From Nitrospirota bacterium (GTDB lineage: Bacteria; Nitrospirota; Thermodesulfovibrionia; UBA6902), in assembly GCA_016214845.1 (NCBI GenBank), contig JACRMS010000005.1, positions 46,457 to 110,456 on the forward strand: a DNA stretch of 64,000 nucleotides, written 5' to 3'. Below the pieces are notes generated by a model. That model searched no databases and was not told the origin of the DNA. It worked only from the letters and a program-made list of their open reading frames with translations. Positions 36,600 through 46,363 of the stretch are shown here, in pieces. A program made the translations under genes and the position numbers. Positions within the stretch are counted from its first letter, which is position 1, and every line of letters starts with the position of its first letter.

Positions 36600-37369
36600 A
36601 CTCATTGGAAACAGTGCGGGAATACTGGAACCGCAGGCCATGCAATATAAGGCATTCAGAACGACCTGTGGGAACAAAAGAATATTTCGACGAAGTAGAG
36701 AAAAGGAAGTATTTTGTGGAACCGCACATACCCGGTTTTGCCCGGTTTGAAAGATGGAAGAATAAAAAAGTTTTGGAAATCGGCTGCGGCATAGGAACAG
36801 ACGCTGTTAATTTTGCCCGTGCAGGGGCTGATTACTCCGCGCTTGAATTGTCGGAGGAAAGCCTGAAAATTGCACAAAAGAGATTTGAGGTATATGGGCT
36901 TAACGGCACTTTTTACCAGGGAAACGCTGAGGAGCTGGGAACCATTGTTTCCCCGCAGACTTTCGACCTTGTTTACTCTTTCGGAGTTATCCACCATACC
37001 CCACACCCAGAAAATGTTATTGCCGCTGTCAAAAACTTTTTATCTCCTGATTCCGAATTCAGATTAATGCTGTACGCAAAAAACTCATGGAAGGCTTTTA
37101 TGATCGAAGCGGGTTTCGATCAGCCTGAAGCCCAGACCGGATGCCCGATAGCATACACATACACAAAAGAAGAAGTTTCTGAGCTATTAAAAGGCTTTGA
37201 AATAATAAGTATCGAACAGGACCATATTTTCCCGTATGTAATTGAAAAATATCTGAAGTACGAATATGAATTGCAGCCGTGGTTTGCAGCAATGCCCCAG
37301 GACATGTTTAGTGCTTTAGAAAAAAAACTCGGATGGCATTTACTAATTACCGCAAGGCTGAAAAAATAA
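36596..37369 (+). CDS. Class I SAM-dependent methyltransferase
   Basis: 257 residues. Motif [21 protein letters not shown], acidic residue in [11 protein letters not shown], and [20 protein letters not shown] (motif IV/post) place it in the Methyltransf_11/25 group. It begins [19 protein letters not shown], like the methyltransferase at 49497 (VRKYWQEHPLLSYE). Overlap with the dehydrogenase suggests coupling and action on the same sugar. A methyl ester or O-methyl product is possible. Confidence 0.85.
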   Translation: MNSLETVREYWNRRPCNIRHSERPVGTKEYFDEVEKRKYFVEPHIPGFARFERWKNKKVLEIGCGIGTDAVNFARAGADYSALELSEESLKIAQKRFEVYGLNGTFYQGNAEELGTIVSPQTFDLVYSFGVIHHTPHPENVIAAVKNFLSPDSEFRLMLYAKNSWKAFMIEAGFDQPEAQTGCPIAYTYTKEEVSELLKGFEIISIEQDHIFPYVIEKYLKYEYELQPWFAAMPQDMFSALEKKLGWHLLITARLKK

Positions 37370-37600
37370 AAACTGGAATTAGACAATGGCATCAGCAGTT
37401 GTTAAGCCGGGATTGCCTGTTGCAATCTTTATTATGTATTATTATTGCTCAGAAAGACGCATCACTTGTCAATAATCCTATGACTTTTAGCGGTTGCCGG
37501 AGAATGTTTGAATTTTTTTATAATTTAATAATATTTGTAACTATATCCCGGCTGGGAAACCCGACTGGCTAATCAAGGCAATATTTAGGGGGGAAAGAGA
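37370..37600. other. 231-base gap with possible leader structure
   Basis: No gene is seen. AT-rich DNA with a TATAAT (37519-37524) is followed by a short structured stretch, ATCCCGGCTGGGAAACCCGACTGG-like with CCCGG/CTGGG and GGGAAACCC pairings (about 37546-37570), then the GGGGGGAAAGAGA ribosome site of the TTG-started glycosyltransferase. It may hold an internal promoter. Confidence 0.3.
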
Positions 37601-38542
37601 TTGCTCAACAAACGCAGTGATTTTCTTGTTATCCTTATAGCAACATTCAATCGTCTCGACTTATTGAAGCTCACTTTGGAGTCGATAGCATCATGGACTA
37701 AATGTTCGCATGAGGTCATTGTAATTGACGGCGGGTCAACGGATGGCACTATTGAATATCTGGAGTCGAACAAAGACGTCACCCCGTTTTTCCAGGGAGC
37801 TTTGATAGGGACATCACGCGCCTACAATCAGGTTTGGAAGCAGGTTGAGAGCAAATATACCTGCTGGTTAAGCGACGACACCGAGATAGTGAACGGCAGT
37901 CTGGATATGGCGATTAATTTACTTGAAAACAAACCTGAAATAGGCATGGTTGGACTGAAGATGAAGGACACGGTTGGCCCGTGGAAGAGACAACCGTACG
38001 GAGGAGGGCTTTCGGAATACGGTATTCTCACCTGCAATCACGGGGTACTCAGTATGGAGCTCCTCAGGTCCGTAGGATTTTTTAATGAACTCTATCGCTC
38101 ATATACGATCGATACGGATTTGACCGCCTCGGTGTTATCTGCGGGAAAAAGCGTTGTTATGACCAAACATGTCAGCGTATTGCATCACCGGGAATATATT
38201 GAACGTGAAGGCAAAGATAGAATAAAACAGTCAATGGCCGGGATCGATAACGCAAAGATATACGCGGGGAAATTTAAATTCCTCGGAGCATCTCCATATC
38301 CGGCGCGCGTCAAGAATGCTCTTGGACTAATGCTGGGCAAACTGCTGTTCCCCGAACCGGACACCGAAAGGTTTGGTTTAAACACCAGGGACTGGACCAA
38401 TTTAACGAGGGGGCGTTTTATCAGCGTAATGGACCCTGTTATTAACTGGCAGAATCCCTATCATCTGACTCAGAAGATCCCCCGCAATATGCTCGGGCTC
38501 AAAGAGAACCCGTATGTACACATCTGTAACCAAGTGAAATGA
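37601..38542 (+). CDS. Family 2 glycosyltransferase, copy A
   Basis: 313 residues from a TTG start with a GGGGGGAAAGAGA site directly upstream. GT-A fold: LVILIATFNRLDLLKLTLESI, VIVIDGGSTDGTIEYLES, and the metal-binding WLSDDTEIVNGSLDMAI. The C-terminal third lies beyond the family core (NMLGLKENPYVHICNQ). The protein at 54853 is a clear paralogue with the same SDD motif and order, and each copy is followed by a Cys-motif glycosyltransferase-like gene. Acceptor and donor sugars are unknown. Confidence 0.9.
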   Translation: MLNKRSDFLVILIATFNRLDLLKLTLESIASWTKCSHEVIVIDGGSTDGTIEYLESNKDVTPFFQGALIGTSRAYNQVWKQVESKYTCWLSDDTEIVNGSLDMAINLLENKPEIGMVGLKMKDTVGPWKRQPYGGGLSEYGILTCNHGVLSMELLRSVGFFNELYRSYTIDTDLTASVLSAGKSVVMTKHVSVLHHREYIEREGKDRIKQSMAGIDNAKIYAGKFKFLGASPYPARVKNALGLMLGKLLFPEPDTERFGLNTRDWTNLTRGRFISVMDPVINWQNPYHLTQKIPRNMLGLKENPYVHICNQVK

Positions 38543-38596
38543 TTAACCCGTTAGAAAAATTCACGCTGTCCCGCTCTCTAACGCAGCAATTACAGA

Positions 38597-40288
38597 ATGT
38601 TCACAAGATTTATTTCTAAAATTATTAAATCTCCCGCCGCAGTTAAAGAACAAAGGCAAGGGGCCGCACCCGGCTCACTGCCCCGGTGGGATGCGATCAT
38701 AAAGACCAAGCCTGAACTCTGGGAGGATGCACGGAAGAAATCAGAAAACGGCATCCCGGTTTTAATCCCAACGAGCGTCGGCGGTGATGCCGCAGTTACG
38801 ATCATCGAGAGCCTCCTCGGCGTTGCCTTGACCCTCAGGGGCGCAAAGGTCCATTTCCTTCTTTGTGATGGCCTTCTGCCTGCCTGCCTTCGTGTACATA
38901 TAGGAAAGATCAAAGACCCCTCGGTTATAACGGATTATAGACTGTCTGATATTATGTGCAAGGGATGCATCGCAAAGGGGAGCTCGCTCTATTCTGCGAC
39001 GGGCCTGCCGGTCATGTATTTCAGTGAGTTTATTTCCGATGAAGAACGCGCAAGGCTCCGCAGTCTTGCACATGATCTGCCTTTAGGGGAAATCAAAAGC
39101 CACACGATCGGCGGCCTCTCTGTGGGAGAGCATGCGATGGCGGGGGCACTTAGATTTTTCTCACGCGGTAATTTGCTTGATACCCCTGATGAGGAAAAAG
39201 TGCTGCGACGCTATTTTGAAGCTGCGCTGTTGACGACGCATGTAATGCAGAACGTATATAAAAAGCATGATTTCCAGGCCGCGGTTTTTAATCACGGCAT
39301 CTATGTGCCGCATGGGCTGATCGGAGAAGTGTCCCGTGCAAATAACGTCAGAATTGCGAACTGGCAGGTTGCGTACCGGAAAAAATGTTTTATTTTTTCT
39401 CATCATGAGACCTATCATCACTCCCTGATCTATGAGCCTGTGAGCAATTGGGAAAATATTGCCTGGAACAAAAAGACTGAAGAGGCGGCCCTCTCTTACC
39501 TGAAGAGCAGGTGGTACGGCACCCAGGACTGGATATGGTTTCACGATCAGCCGGTGCATGATGCGTCAAAGATAGCCGGTGAGCTAAAGATAGATTTAAA
39601 GAAGCCGACCGTTACACTCCTGACAAACGTTTTCTGGGATGCGCAACTGCATTATAAGGCAAATGCCTTCAAAGATATGCTTGACTGGCTGCTGCAGACC
39701 ATCGAATATTTCAAGGGCAGAAAGGACCTCCAGCTTGTTATTCGCGTCCACCCGGCGGAAGTGCGGGGCTCCATTCCCTCGCGGCAGCCGATAGTGGACG
39801 AGATTGCGAAAAGATATCCCGCGCTGCCTGAAAACATATTTCTCGTAAAACCGGAAAGCCAGATAAGCACATATGCCCTTTGCGAAAGCAGCGATTCGGT
39901 AATTATATATGGGACAAAAACAGGAGTGGAGCTTACCGCTATGGGGGTCCCCGTTATTGTGGCAGGCGAAGCGTGGATCAGGAACAAGGGCCTTACGCAG
40001 GACGCGGATTCACCCGGAAGTTATTTCGGTATACTTGACCGGCTGCCGGCAGGGAAACGGCTTGACGAAGATGTTGTAAGACGCGCCAGAAAGTATGCCT
40101 TCCATTTTTTCTTCAGGCGTTTTGTCCCTGTGGATTTCATGGAACCCTGCAGCTCCGGAGTGCCGTACGAAATAAAAATCGATTCACTTGAAGATCTTTT
40201 ACCCGGAAGGGACAAAGGGCTTGATGTCCTGTGCGAAGGGATATTGAAAGGCAGCGAGTTTATTTATCCCGCTGAAAAATATATATAA
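38597..40288 (+). CDS. GT-B-like capsule/O-antigen protein with CxxC motifs, copy A
   Basis: 563 residues. The first half begins ILIPTSVGG-like and holds CDGLLPAC (C90, C97) and CKGC (C121, C124); the second half has VIRVHPAEVRGSIPSRQP and YGTKTGVELTAMGVPVIVAGEAWIRNKG, the style of the nucleotide-sugar-binding half of GT-B or capsule (KpsC/S-like) enzymes. All four Cys are kept in the paralogue at 56483, suggesting a metal site. It is probably a cytoplasmic glycosyltransferase of an unnamed group. It overlaps the next gene by one base (TAATG). Confidence 0.7.
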   Translation: MFTRFISKIIKSPAAVKEQRQGAAPGSLPRWDAIIKTKPELWEDARKKSENGIPVLIPTSVGGDAAVTIIESLLGVALTLRGAKVHFLLCDGLLPACLRVHIGKIKDPSVITDYRLSDIMCKGCIAKGSSLYSATGLPVMYFSEFISDEERARLRSLAHDLPLGEIKSHTIGGLSVGEHAMAGALRFFSRGNLLDTPDEEKVLRRYFEAALLTTHVMQNVYKKHDFQAAVFNHGIYVPHGLIGEVSRANNVRIANWQVAYRKKCFIFSHHETYHHSLIYEPVSNWENIAWNKKTEEAALSYLKSRWYGTQDWIWFHDQPVHDASKIAGELKIDLKKPTVTLLTNVFWDAQLHYKANAFKDMLDWLLQTIEYFKGRKDLQLVIRVHPAEVRGSIPSRQPIVDEIAKRYPALPENIFLVKPESQISTYALCESSDSVIIYGTKTGVELTAMGVPVIVAGEAWIRNKGLTQDADSPGSYFGILDRLPAGKRLDEDVVRRARKYAFHFFFRRFVPVDFMEPCSSGVPYEIKIDSLEDLLPGRDKGLDVLCEGILKGSEFIYPAEKYI

Positions 40289-40980
40289 TGAAATTAAAGA
40301 ACGGACAGCGGCGCTGGGACCATGCTTTTGCCAGCGGCGCGGCGGTTACAGAGCCGGGAAAAGGCGGTTTCCTGTCGAACCTTTTATTCTCGATGATCGA
40401 GTGGTGGTTTAGTGAATATTACTCGCGTAAAATATGGACTGCGTTCAGGGAAAACGCGGTCCTTGGAAAAGATGTCCGCATTGGAAACAATGCGAGGATC
40501 ATCAATCGCAACAGGCGGGACGCCGTAGTAATAGGCAATAATGCAGTATGCAGGGGCATCATTCGCATAGAAAAACACGGGGAGCTTCTTATCGGGGATG
40601 AAGTATACATAGGAGACAATGTAATTATCAGCGCAGCCGAAAAGATCACGATAGGCGAAGGCACTCTTCTGGCGCATGGAGTGCAGCTTTTCGATAACAC
40701 GACACATCCGACGCACTGGGAGGAACGCAGGCGGCATTTCAGCATGCTGCTCGGCATTGCCCCGAAAGGAGAGCTGACTATACCGAAGGCGCAGATCATC
40801 ATAGGCAAAAATTGCTGGATCGGGATGAATTCAATGATTCTTAAAGGGGTCAGCATCGGGGACAGGTCCATCGTTGGAGCAGGCTGCGTTGTGACAAACG
40901 ACGTTCCTTCAGATACGCTGATCGGCGGCGCCGGTCAGAGGGAATTAAAGAAACTGGTCTCTGAAGACGCATCCATTTAG
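40288..40980 (+). CDS. Left-handed beta-helix acyltransferase (O-acetyltransferase)
   Basis: 230 residues. From about 55 on it is made of hexapeptide repeats (VRIGNNARI, VVIGNNAVC, LLIGDEVYIGDNVIIS, IGEGTLLAHG) with the His-containing loop DNTTHPTHWEERRRHF and a second helix section (IIIGKNCWIGMNSMILKGVSIGDRSIVGAGCVV), as in maltose/galactoside acetyltransferases. It would transfer acetyl or another acyl group from CoA to a sugar hydroxyl or amine. It is coupled to the upstream gene by a one-base overlap. Confidence 0.88.
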   Translation: MKLKNGQRRWDHAFASGAAVTEPGKGGFLSNLLFSMIEWWFSEYYSRKIWTAFRENAVLGKDVRIGNNARIINRNRRDAVVIGNNAVCRGIIRIEKHGELLIGDEVYIGDNVIISAAEKITIGEGTLLAHGVQLFDNTTHPTHWEERRRHFSMLLGIAPKGELTIPKAQIIIGKNCWIGMNSMILKGVSIGDRSIVGAGCVVTNDVPSDTLIGGAGQRELKKLVSEDASI

Positions 40981-41000
40981 ACACTTAGAGAGGGAAAAAA

Positions 41001-41834
41001 ATGTTCTGGAACCAAAAGAAAAAAGAGGTCCCGCAGGACACTGCGGGGAAACAGACGCGGACGCCGGAATACGGCGATATGGAGCAGATAGTTAAAAACG
41101 TCTGCTATCGTACAGAGGGGGGGACGCAGTGGTATCCGCCGCTAATGGTAACTGCTGAGTCGCTCGCCGACCGGATACTTGATAAAAAATATGTGGAGGA
41201 TGCGGTGAAATTAATGGAACGTCTGGGGTCCGATGACTACACCTCCTACCTCAATTTGTACTATAAAGAAGGTTTAAGGCGTTATGGCGAAAACTGGCGT
41301 TACGCCGATATCGTGACCGTGCTTCTCGGCCTTTCCGAGCTGCTGAAGCCGGAATCCTATCTGGAAATCGGGGTAAGACGGGGGCGCAGCGTCTGCGCAG
41401 TCGCATCCAGGTCGCCGGAGTGCGCAATCCATATGTTTGACAAGTGGACCCCAAATTATGCGGGAATGGATAACCCGGGGCCGGGCTTTATCGAGTCGGA
41501 ACTGGAAAAAATCGGCCACAAGGGTTTGAGAGATTACCATAATGGAAATTCCCACCAGACCCTAAAAGCTTTTTTTGCAAAGGACCCGGCTATTGCTCTT
41601 GATCTGGTTACTGTTGATGGAGACCACAGTTACGAGGGAGCTATTGAGGACATCTGCGATGTTCTGCCTCACCTTAAGGTCGGGGGCGCTGTTGTTTTTG
41701 ACGACATCTGCCATCCTAAGCATCTGTATTTGCGGGAGGTATGGCGCGATCTTGTAGAAAAGGAACAGCGCTTTACAACGTGGACCTGCGCTGATATCGG
41801 CTACGGAGTAGGGTTCGCTCTGCGCAGATGGTAA
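41001..41834 (+). CDS. Class I SAM methyltransferase (Methyltransf_24)
   Basis: 277 residues. SYLEIGVRRGRSVCAVAS is motif I, and LDLVTVDGDHSYEGAIEDI then GGAVVFDDICHPKHL are the family's metal- and substrate-loop motifs, shared with the C-terminal domain of the repeat-bearing protein at 31860. An N-terminal stretch of about 90 residues precedes it. GAGAGGG lies just upstream of ATG 41001, and the end overlaps the epimerase gene by seven bases. Confidence 0.85.
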   Translation: MFWNQKKKEVPQDTAGKQTRTPEYGDMEQIVKNVCYRTEGGTQWYPPLMVTAESLADRILDKKYVEDAVKLMERLGSDDYTSYLNLYYKEGLRRYGENWRYADIVTVLLGLSELLKPESYLEIGVRRGRSVCAVASRSPECAIHMFDKWTPNYAGMDNPGPGFIESELEKIGHKGLRDYHNGNSHQTLKAFFAKDPAIALDLVTVDGDHSYEGAIEDICDVLPHLKVGGAVVFDDICHPKHLYLREVWRDLVEKEQRFTTWTCADIGYGVGFALRRW

Positions 41835-42754
41835 AGGGCAAGACAGTCTTAATAACTGGAGCTGCCGGATTTCTCGGACAAGCGCTGTCGCGGTCCTGTT
41901 TGTTTTCAGATTGTAATGTCATCGGGCTGGATCGGGTACCTGAAGATAAGTCTATCGCTTTTAGGGCCTTTTACCAGGCCAACCTCTGTAATGTCGACCT
42001 TCAGCCGATACTGTCAAGATGGCAGCCTGATTATTTGATCAATATGGCGGGCAATGCAAATGTCGGTAAGTCATTGTCGGACCCTGCAGATGATTTTATG
42101 TCAGGACCGCAGTTGTTCTTCAACCTCCTTGAAGCTGTGCGCAAGTATTCCCCGAAGACACGCGTGCTGCTGGCATCGAGCGCTGCCGTGTATGGACAAC
42201 CTGAGGCCCTGCCGACAAATGAAAATATGCCTGTGCGTCCGCTCTCACCTTATGGATACCACAAATGGATATGCGAGAGCCTGGCCATGGAATACAACAG
42301 GATATATGGAATAAGGACGGAGATTATCCGGATATTCTCCGCATACGGCGCAGGCTTGTCGAAGCAGATTGTCTGGGACGTATGCTGCAAATGCAGGGAC
42401 GGAGGGGATATTTTATTGAGCGGAACAGGAGATGAAGCCCGTGATTTTATCCACAAGGACGATATCTGCGCCGCCATACTTTTGCTTCTTGAAAAGGGCT
42501 CCTTTGAATGTGAAATATTAAATGTGGCGTCCGGCAATAAGACTTCGATCAGAAGCCTGGCCGAAATCATCCTAAGGAGCTACGGCATAGAAGTGAATAA
42601 GCTGATCTTTAGTAGTAATCAGCGCAAAGGTGATCCTGCTGTTTGGCAGGCCGATATCTCGCGTTTGAAATCGCTCGGGTTCAGGCAGTCCGTTAATCTT
42701 GAGGCAGGTATTGCCGGGTGTGTTTCATGGTTCAAAGAGATCCATCTCAAATGA
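41828..42754 (+). CDS. NAD-dependent epimerase/dehydratase/reductase
   Basis: 308 residues, extended SDR. ITGAAGFLGQALSRSCLF binds the cofactor; MAGNANVGKSLSDPADDF, ASSAAVYGQPEALPTNENM and YGYHK (YxxxK) complete the active site. The first part resembles GDP-4-keto-6-deoxymannose reductases (Rmd), which would fit with gmd in this locus and give GDP-D-rhamnose, but the family holds many activities. Ends with an ATGA overlap with the glycosyltransferase. Confidence 0.83.
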   Translation: MVKGKTVLITGAAGFLGQALSRSCLFSDCNVIGLDRVPEDKSIAFRAFYQANLCNVDLQPILSRWQPDYLINMAGNANVGKSLSDPADDFMSGPQLFFNLLEAVRKYSPKTRVLLASSAAVYGQPEALPTNENMPVRPLSPYGYHKWICESLAMEYNRIYGIRTEIIRIFSAYGAGLSKQIVWDVCCKCRDGGDILLSGTGDEARDFIHKDDICAAILLLLEKGSFECEILNVASGNKTSIRSLAEIILRSYGIEVNKLIFSSNQRKGDPAVWQADISRLKSLGFRQSVNLEAGIAGCVSWFKEIHLK

Positions 42755-43971
42755 GAATTTTTATTTATATGGCCGGAGGGCCTCACTGGATAGGCGGGGT
42801 ACAGTATACCCGCAACCTCCTGCGCGCCGTCGCACTTTTGCCCCGAAAGGAAATGCCGGAGGTTGTCCTCAGGATCGGAGGCAAGAATATGAATTCCGGA
42901 TATGAAGCTGAATTCTGCAACTGCCCGAATGTAACTATCGACGCGCCTGTACGGGAAATGACCGGTCTGGCAGTGAAATGGAATCATGTGATCAGAAAAA
43001 TCACGAAGAAGTTTTCGCTGCGGGAACCCGGTAAAAAAGTATGGCTGTCGGACGATTGTACCGTAGCCTTCCCGATCAAGGCCCCTGATTTCCCCGGACC
43101 ATACGAAAAGGTATACTGGATCCCCGACTTCCAATATAAGAGGTTCCCTCATCTGTTCTCAGATGACGACCGGCAGAAACGCGACAATATGTACGGTAAG
43201 ATGCTCGAAGGAGACGTTATCTTGGTCCTCAGCAGCGAGTCCGTTAAAGACGATTTCACCAGGTCTTTCCCCTCCCTTCGACATGTCCGGCCCCGTGTAC
43301 TGCGGTTTTATTCGATATTCACTGATGAAGAGTACGCCCCCGATCCGAAGAGCGTGGGCGACCGTTACGGGCTGCCCGATACCTTCGCCTATCTGCCCAA
43401 CCAGTTTTATCTGCATAAGAGACATGATACGGTATTTGCCGCTCTTGCAAAATTAAAAGATGAAGGCATTAAGATCCCTCTCGTATGCACCGGCAGCAGC
43501 CACGACTACCGGACGCAGGCGCATATAGCGCCTCTGCTGAAATTCATCGAGAACAACGATCTTTCAAGCCAGATCAAAATATTAGGTGTTGTCCCCAGGA
43601 TAGACCAGATACAGATATTCCGTCAGTCCTCCCTCGTCATCCAGCCTTCCATGTCCGAAGGATGGAGCACCACGGTGGAGGATGCGAGGGCATTGGGGAA
43701 AGATATTATTCTCTCGGACATAGAAGTGCATAAAGAACAATCTCCTGAACATGGACATTTTTTTGAAACAGGAAACATTGACAGCCTTGCGGAGCAATTG
43801 CGAAAGGTATGGCCCGTGTGCAGGCCCGGCGTCCAGCCGGAGCGGGAACACAACGCGAGAACGCAAAGCAGAGAGAACGGCTTAAAGTTTGCAAGGACTT
43901 TTATTGAAATTATGCAGGAGGCGCATTCGATATATCTGGGGAAGGATGGTAATGCTATTACATCGAAGTAA
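42751..43971 (+). CDS. Family 4 (GT-B) glycosyltransferase
   Basis: 406 residues from ATG 42751, which overlaps the upstream stop (ATGA); a longer frame begins at 42718 inside the epimerase. The C-terminal half has the Glycos_transf_1 pattern: YLPNQFYLHKRHDTVFAAL, IPLVCTGSS, IKILGVVPRIDQIQIFRQSSLVIQPSMSEGWSTTVEDARALGKDIILSD, with the Glu of the EGWSxxxED motif. The N-terminal half includes a GGVQYTRNLL segment usual in mannosyl- and rhamnosyltransferases. Cytoplasmic. Confidence 0.88.
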   Translation: MRIFIYMAGGPHWIGGVQYTRNLLRAVALLPRKEMPEVVLRIGGKNMNSGYEAEFCNCPNVTIDAPVREMTGLAVKWNHVIRKITKKFSLREPGKKVWLSDDCTVAFPIKAPDFPGPYEKVYWIPDFQYKRFPHLFSDDDRQKRDNMYGKMLEGDVILVLSSESVKDDFTRSFPSLRHVRPRVLRFYSIFTDEEYAPDPKSVGDRYGLPDTFAYLPNQFYLHKRHDTVFAALAKLKDEGIKIPLVCTGSSHDYRTQAHIAPLLKFIENNDLSSQIKILGVVPRIDQIQIFRQSSLVIQPSMSEGWSTTVEDARALGKDIILSDIEVHKEQSPEHGHFFETGNIDSLAEQLRKVWPVCRPGVQPEREHNARTQSRENGLKFARTFIEIMQEAHSIYLGKDGNAITSK

Positions 43972-44851
43972 ACTGGTGGCAAGTCTTCTTATTGTTTTAT
44001 TGTTGTATCAGTTTAATGCATATGGCTTTGAAGATGTTGACAAAGCCCGATCTGAAGGAAGGGAAATTGTCTTCATAGATGGAGATTCAATCACAGAAGG
44101 CGCTTATTTTTGGCATTTAGTGGATAAGTACCCCCAACTTCAGAAATATTCCAATCCTGTGCAGTTGCTCAACCAAATTTCAATAGATAATAATTTAAAT
44201 ATCTATTTTAAGTCGTTAGCCCCTGGGGGGTTATGCTCTGTTAGAATTATTGTAGAGAAAAAAATTATAAAGGAAAACGATGCTATTGTGTTGCAAGATG
44301 CCGGGCAGCATCCTCAGGACATTAAGACTTACCAAGCGATTTTGTTGAGGAATAGATATGTTGTTCATAATCCTTATGCAGGAGGGCTGCCGGGACTCAA
44401 ATTGTTTTTTACTACAACGTATGATGAAAAACCTGATGAGGTTCCTGGTCTTCCCCAAAATGCTTCATGGAGTGTTCCTATTGAAGGTGGTGTAACAATG
44501 AACCAAGTGATTATGAAAGTAGCAATGGAAAAGTCTAAAGATGTTCCTTCTGCCGGGGTTATTGATGTTGACCACGCTTTCAAAAAGGCAAAAAGGATTT
44601 TAAAAGTACATAATATAGAGTTACTTGTGGGGGATCGTGTTCACTACAATGTACTCGGCAATGTTATTTTTGCCAAGGCAATACTGGAAGGATTGGGCTA
44701 TTATCCCAAAAACTATAAAGCGATGGCTAACAAAATATATCGTCTGGATAATATAGAAGGTGTATTACTTAAGGGACGGGTATCAATAATTTCTCTGGAA
44801 GAAATGAACGAAATAATGAAAAAAATTTTTCAGAATAAGCTGCTTGAATAA
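43952..44851 (+). CDS. Secreted SGNH/GDSL-hydrolase-like protein
   Basis: 299 residues from ATG 43952 with GAAGG six bases upstream; this start gives a signal sequence (LLHRSKLVASLLIVLLLYQF). Block I is FIDGDSITEGAYF (GDSxxE), a Gly oxyanion segment follows (LAPGGL), and block V is DRVHYNVLGNVIFAKAIL (DxxHxxxxG). The layout suits periplasmic carbohydrate esterases that add or remove acetyl groups. The DNA is more AT-rich than the genes either side, suggesting separate acquisition. The start overlaps the preceding gene by 20 bases. Confidence 0.72.
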   Translation: MLLHRSKLVASLLIVLLLYQFNAYGFEDVDKARSEGREIVFIDGDSITEGAYFWHLVDKYPQLQKYSNPVQLLNQISIDNNLNIYFKSLAPGGLCSVRIIVEKKIIKENDAIVLQDAGQHPQDIKTYQAILLRNRYVVHNPYAGGLPGLKLFFTTTYDEKPDEVPGLPQNASWSVPIEGGVTMNQVIMKVAMEKSKDVPSAGVIDVDHAFKKAKRILKVHNIELLVGDRVHYNVLGNVIFAKAILEGLGYYPKNYKAMANKIYRLDNIEGVLLKGRVSIISLEEMNEIMKKIFQNKLLE

Positions 44852-44857
44852 AAGGTC

Positions 44858-46363
44858 TTGCTCTTGTCCCATTATCCTGTTAAAAATATGAAGTCAGCGC
44901 CATTAAAAATAGCGGTCCTTGAACCTTGCCTTGAAGTAAAAAAGAACGTTGTCCGTGATGTGCTTTATGGGTGCTGGTGCGGGGGGAAAAGGATTGGGGG
45001 CGCTACGGTGCCTCCGTTCGAACAGTTGCGCGTAGCCACTATATTGCAATCAGAAGGTCATGAAGTAGTTTTTGCCGATGCCCAGGCGGAACAGCTTTCT
45101 ATCGAGGAGGTTGTGTCCCGCATTCAGGGGGCCGTGCTCCTGATAATATCTTCTTCGGTTATGACGATCAACAGCGATGCGAAATATGTTGCAAGGCTGA
45201 AAGAGAGAATCCCCGGGCTTATTGTGGCTGCATATGGCTCTCATCCGACTTTCAGGCCGGAAGATACACTTAAAAAGGGGATAGACTTTGCTGTTCAGCG
45301 GGAGCCGGAGTGGGTTCTGCGAGATTTGGCCGAAGCGCTATCGGCAGGCAAACCTGAAGAGATATATCATATCAAAGGTCTGGCATTTTTTCAGAAGGAC
45401 AGCAGTCTAAAGATTAATCCGCACTATCCATACATCGAGGACCTCGACGCAATTCCACCTGTAAATATATCTTTTCTCCCGAAAGGAGTGGAGTATTTTA
45501 ATCCGATAGTACGCAATTTGCCCTATATTACAGTATCTACATCACACGGCTGCCCGGGGAAGTGCAGCTTCTGTACAGCTCCATTTTTCCATGGGGCTAA
45601 AATAAGAATGCAATCGGCAAAGAAGGTTCTTGACGATATAGGATACTATTTAAAAGCCGGCATTAAAGAACTCTATTTTCGTGATGAAACGTTTACTGCA
45701 GACAAAAGTCGTGTAATATCTATCTGCGAAGGCATACTTGAGAGGGGATATAGGTTCTCATGGATTTGCAATTCCCGTGTCGATACTATTAACGAGGAGA
45801 CACTGAGGCTGATGAAAAAAACCGGATGCCATTTAATCAAATTCGGTGTTGAATCAGGCAATCAGGAAGTTCTAACTGCCGCAGGAAAAGGAATTACCTT
45901 GGAACAGACAAGGACTGCATTTAACTTATGTCGCAAGATTGGTATTAACACACACGCTCACTTAATGCTCGGTATGCCGGGAGAAACAGAGGACAGCTTG
46001 AATGATACCTTGAAATTGGCACTTGAAATTAAACCAACCACGGTCACATTTGGCATATGCACCCCATATCCTGGAACCCCGCTCTTCAAAAAGGTTTTGA
46101 ATCAGGATTCGAGTATCGGTGACGGTTCCGTGGCCGCAGCGATGGAGAGTCTTCACGTCGAAGGCGAGTTTAATCATCTGTACAGTTCCGTAAACTCAGC
46201 TATGTTAAAGCACACCCTGAAAAAGTTTTACAGAAGATTCTATCTGCGTCCCGGATATTTATTACGTAGCATGTTGCGAATACGTAACCGCAACATGCTG
46301 CGTAATGCAATAATAGGCGGGCTTAATGTATTTTCTTTTTCGACAAACAAGAAGGAGGGCTGA
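44858..46363 (+). CDS. B12-binding-type radical SAM protein
   Basis: 501 residues from TTG 44858; ATG 44888 is a possible alternative without a good ribosome site. An N-terminal cobalamin-binding-like fold (about 45-165: LRVATILQSEGHEVVFADAQ, VLLIISSSVMTIN, VAAYGSHPTFRP) lacks the DxHxxG ligand motif. The radical SAM domain (about 225-420) has C232-x3-C236-x2-C239 for the 4Fe-4S cluster, YFRDETFTADKSR and KFGVESGNQEVL. Related proteins methylate or rearrange unactivated carbons. In this locus a sugar or lipid-carrier modification is likely but unproved. Confidence 0.82.
   Translation: MLLSHYPVKNMKSAPLKIAVLEPCLEVKKNVVRDVLYGCWCGGKRIGGATVPPFEQLRVATILQSEGHEVVFADAQAEQLSIEEVVSRIQGAVLLIISSSVMTINSDAKYVARLKERIPGLIVAAYGSHPTFRPEDTLKKGIDFAVQREPEWVLRDLAEALSAGKPEEIYHIKGLAFFQKDSSLKINPHYPYIEDLDAIPPVNISFLPKGVEYFNPIVRNLPYITVSTSHGCPGKCSFCTAPFFHGAKIRMQSAKKVLDDIGYYLKAGIKELYFRDETFTADKSRVISICEGILERGYRFSWICNSRVDTINEETLRLMKKTGCHLIKFGVESGNQEVLTAAGKGITLEQTRTAFNLCRKIGINTHAHLMLGMPGETEDSLNDTLKLALEIKPTTVTFGICTPYPGTPLFKKVLNQDSSIGDGSVAAAMESLHVEGEFNHLYSSVNSAMLKHTLKKFYRRFYLRPGYLLRSMLRIRNRNMLRNAIIGGLNVFSFSTNKKEG

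Noticed and set aside
37546..37592. Riboswitch-like leader before the TTG-started glycosyltransferase
   Set aside because: Short GC pairings are present but no known riboswitch core could be matched.
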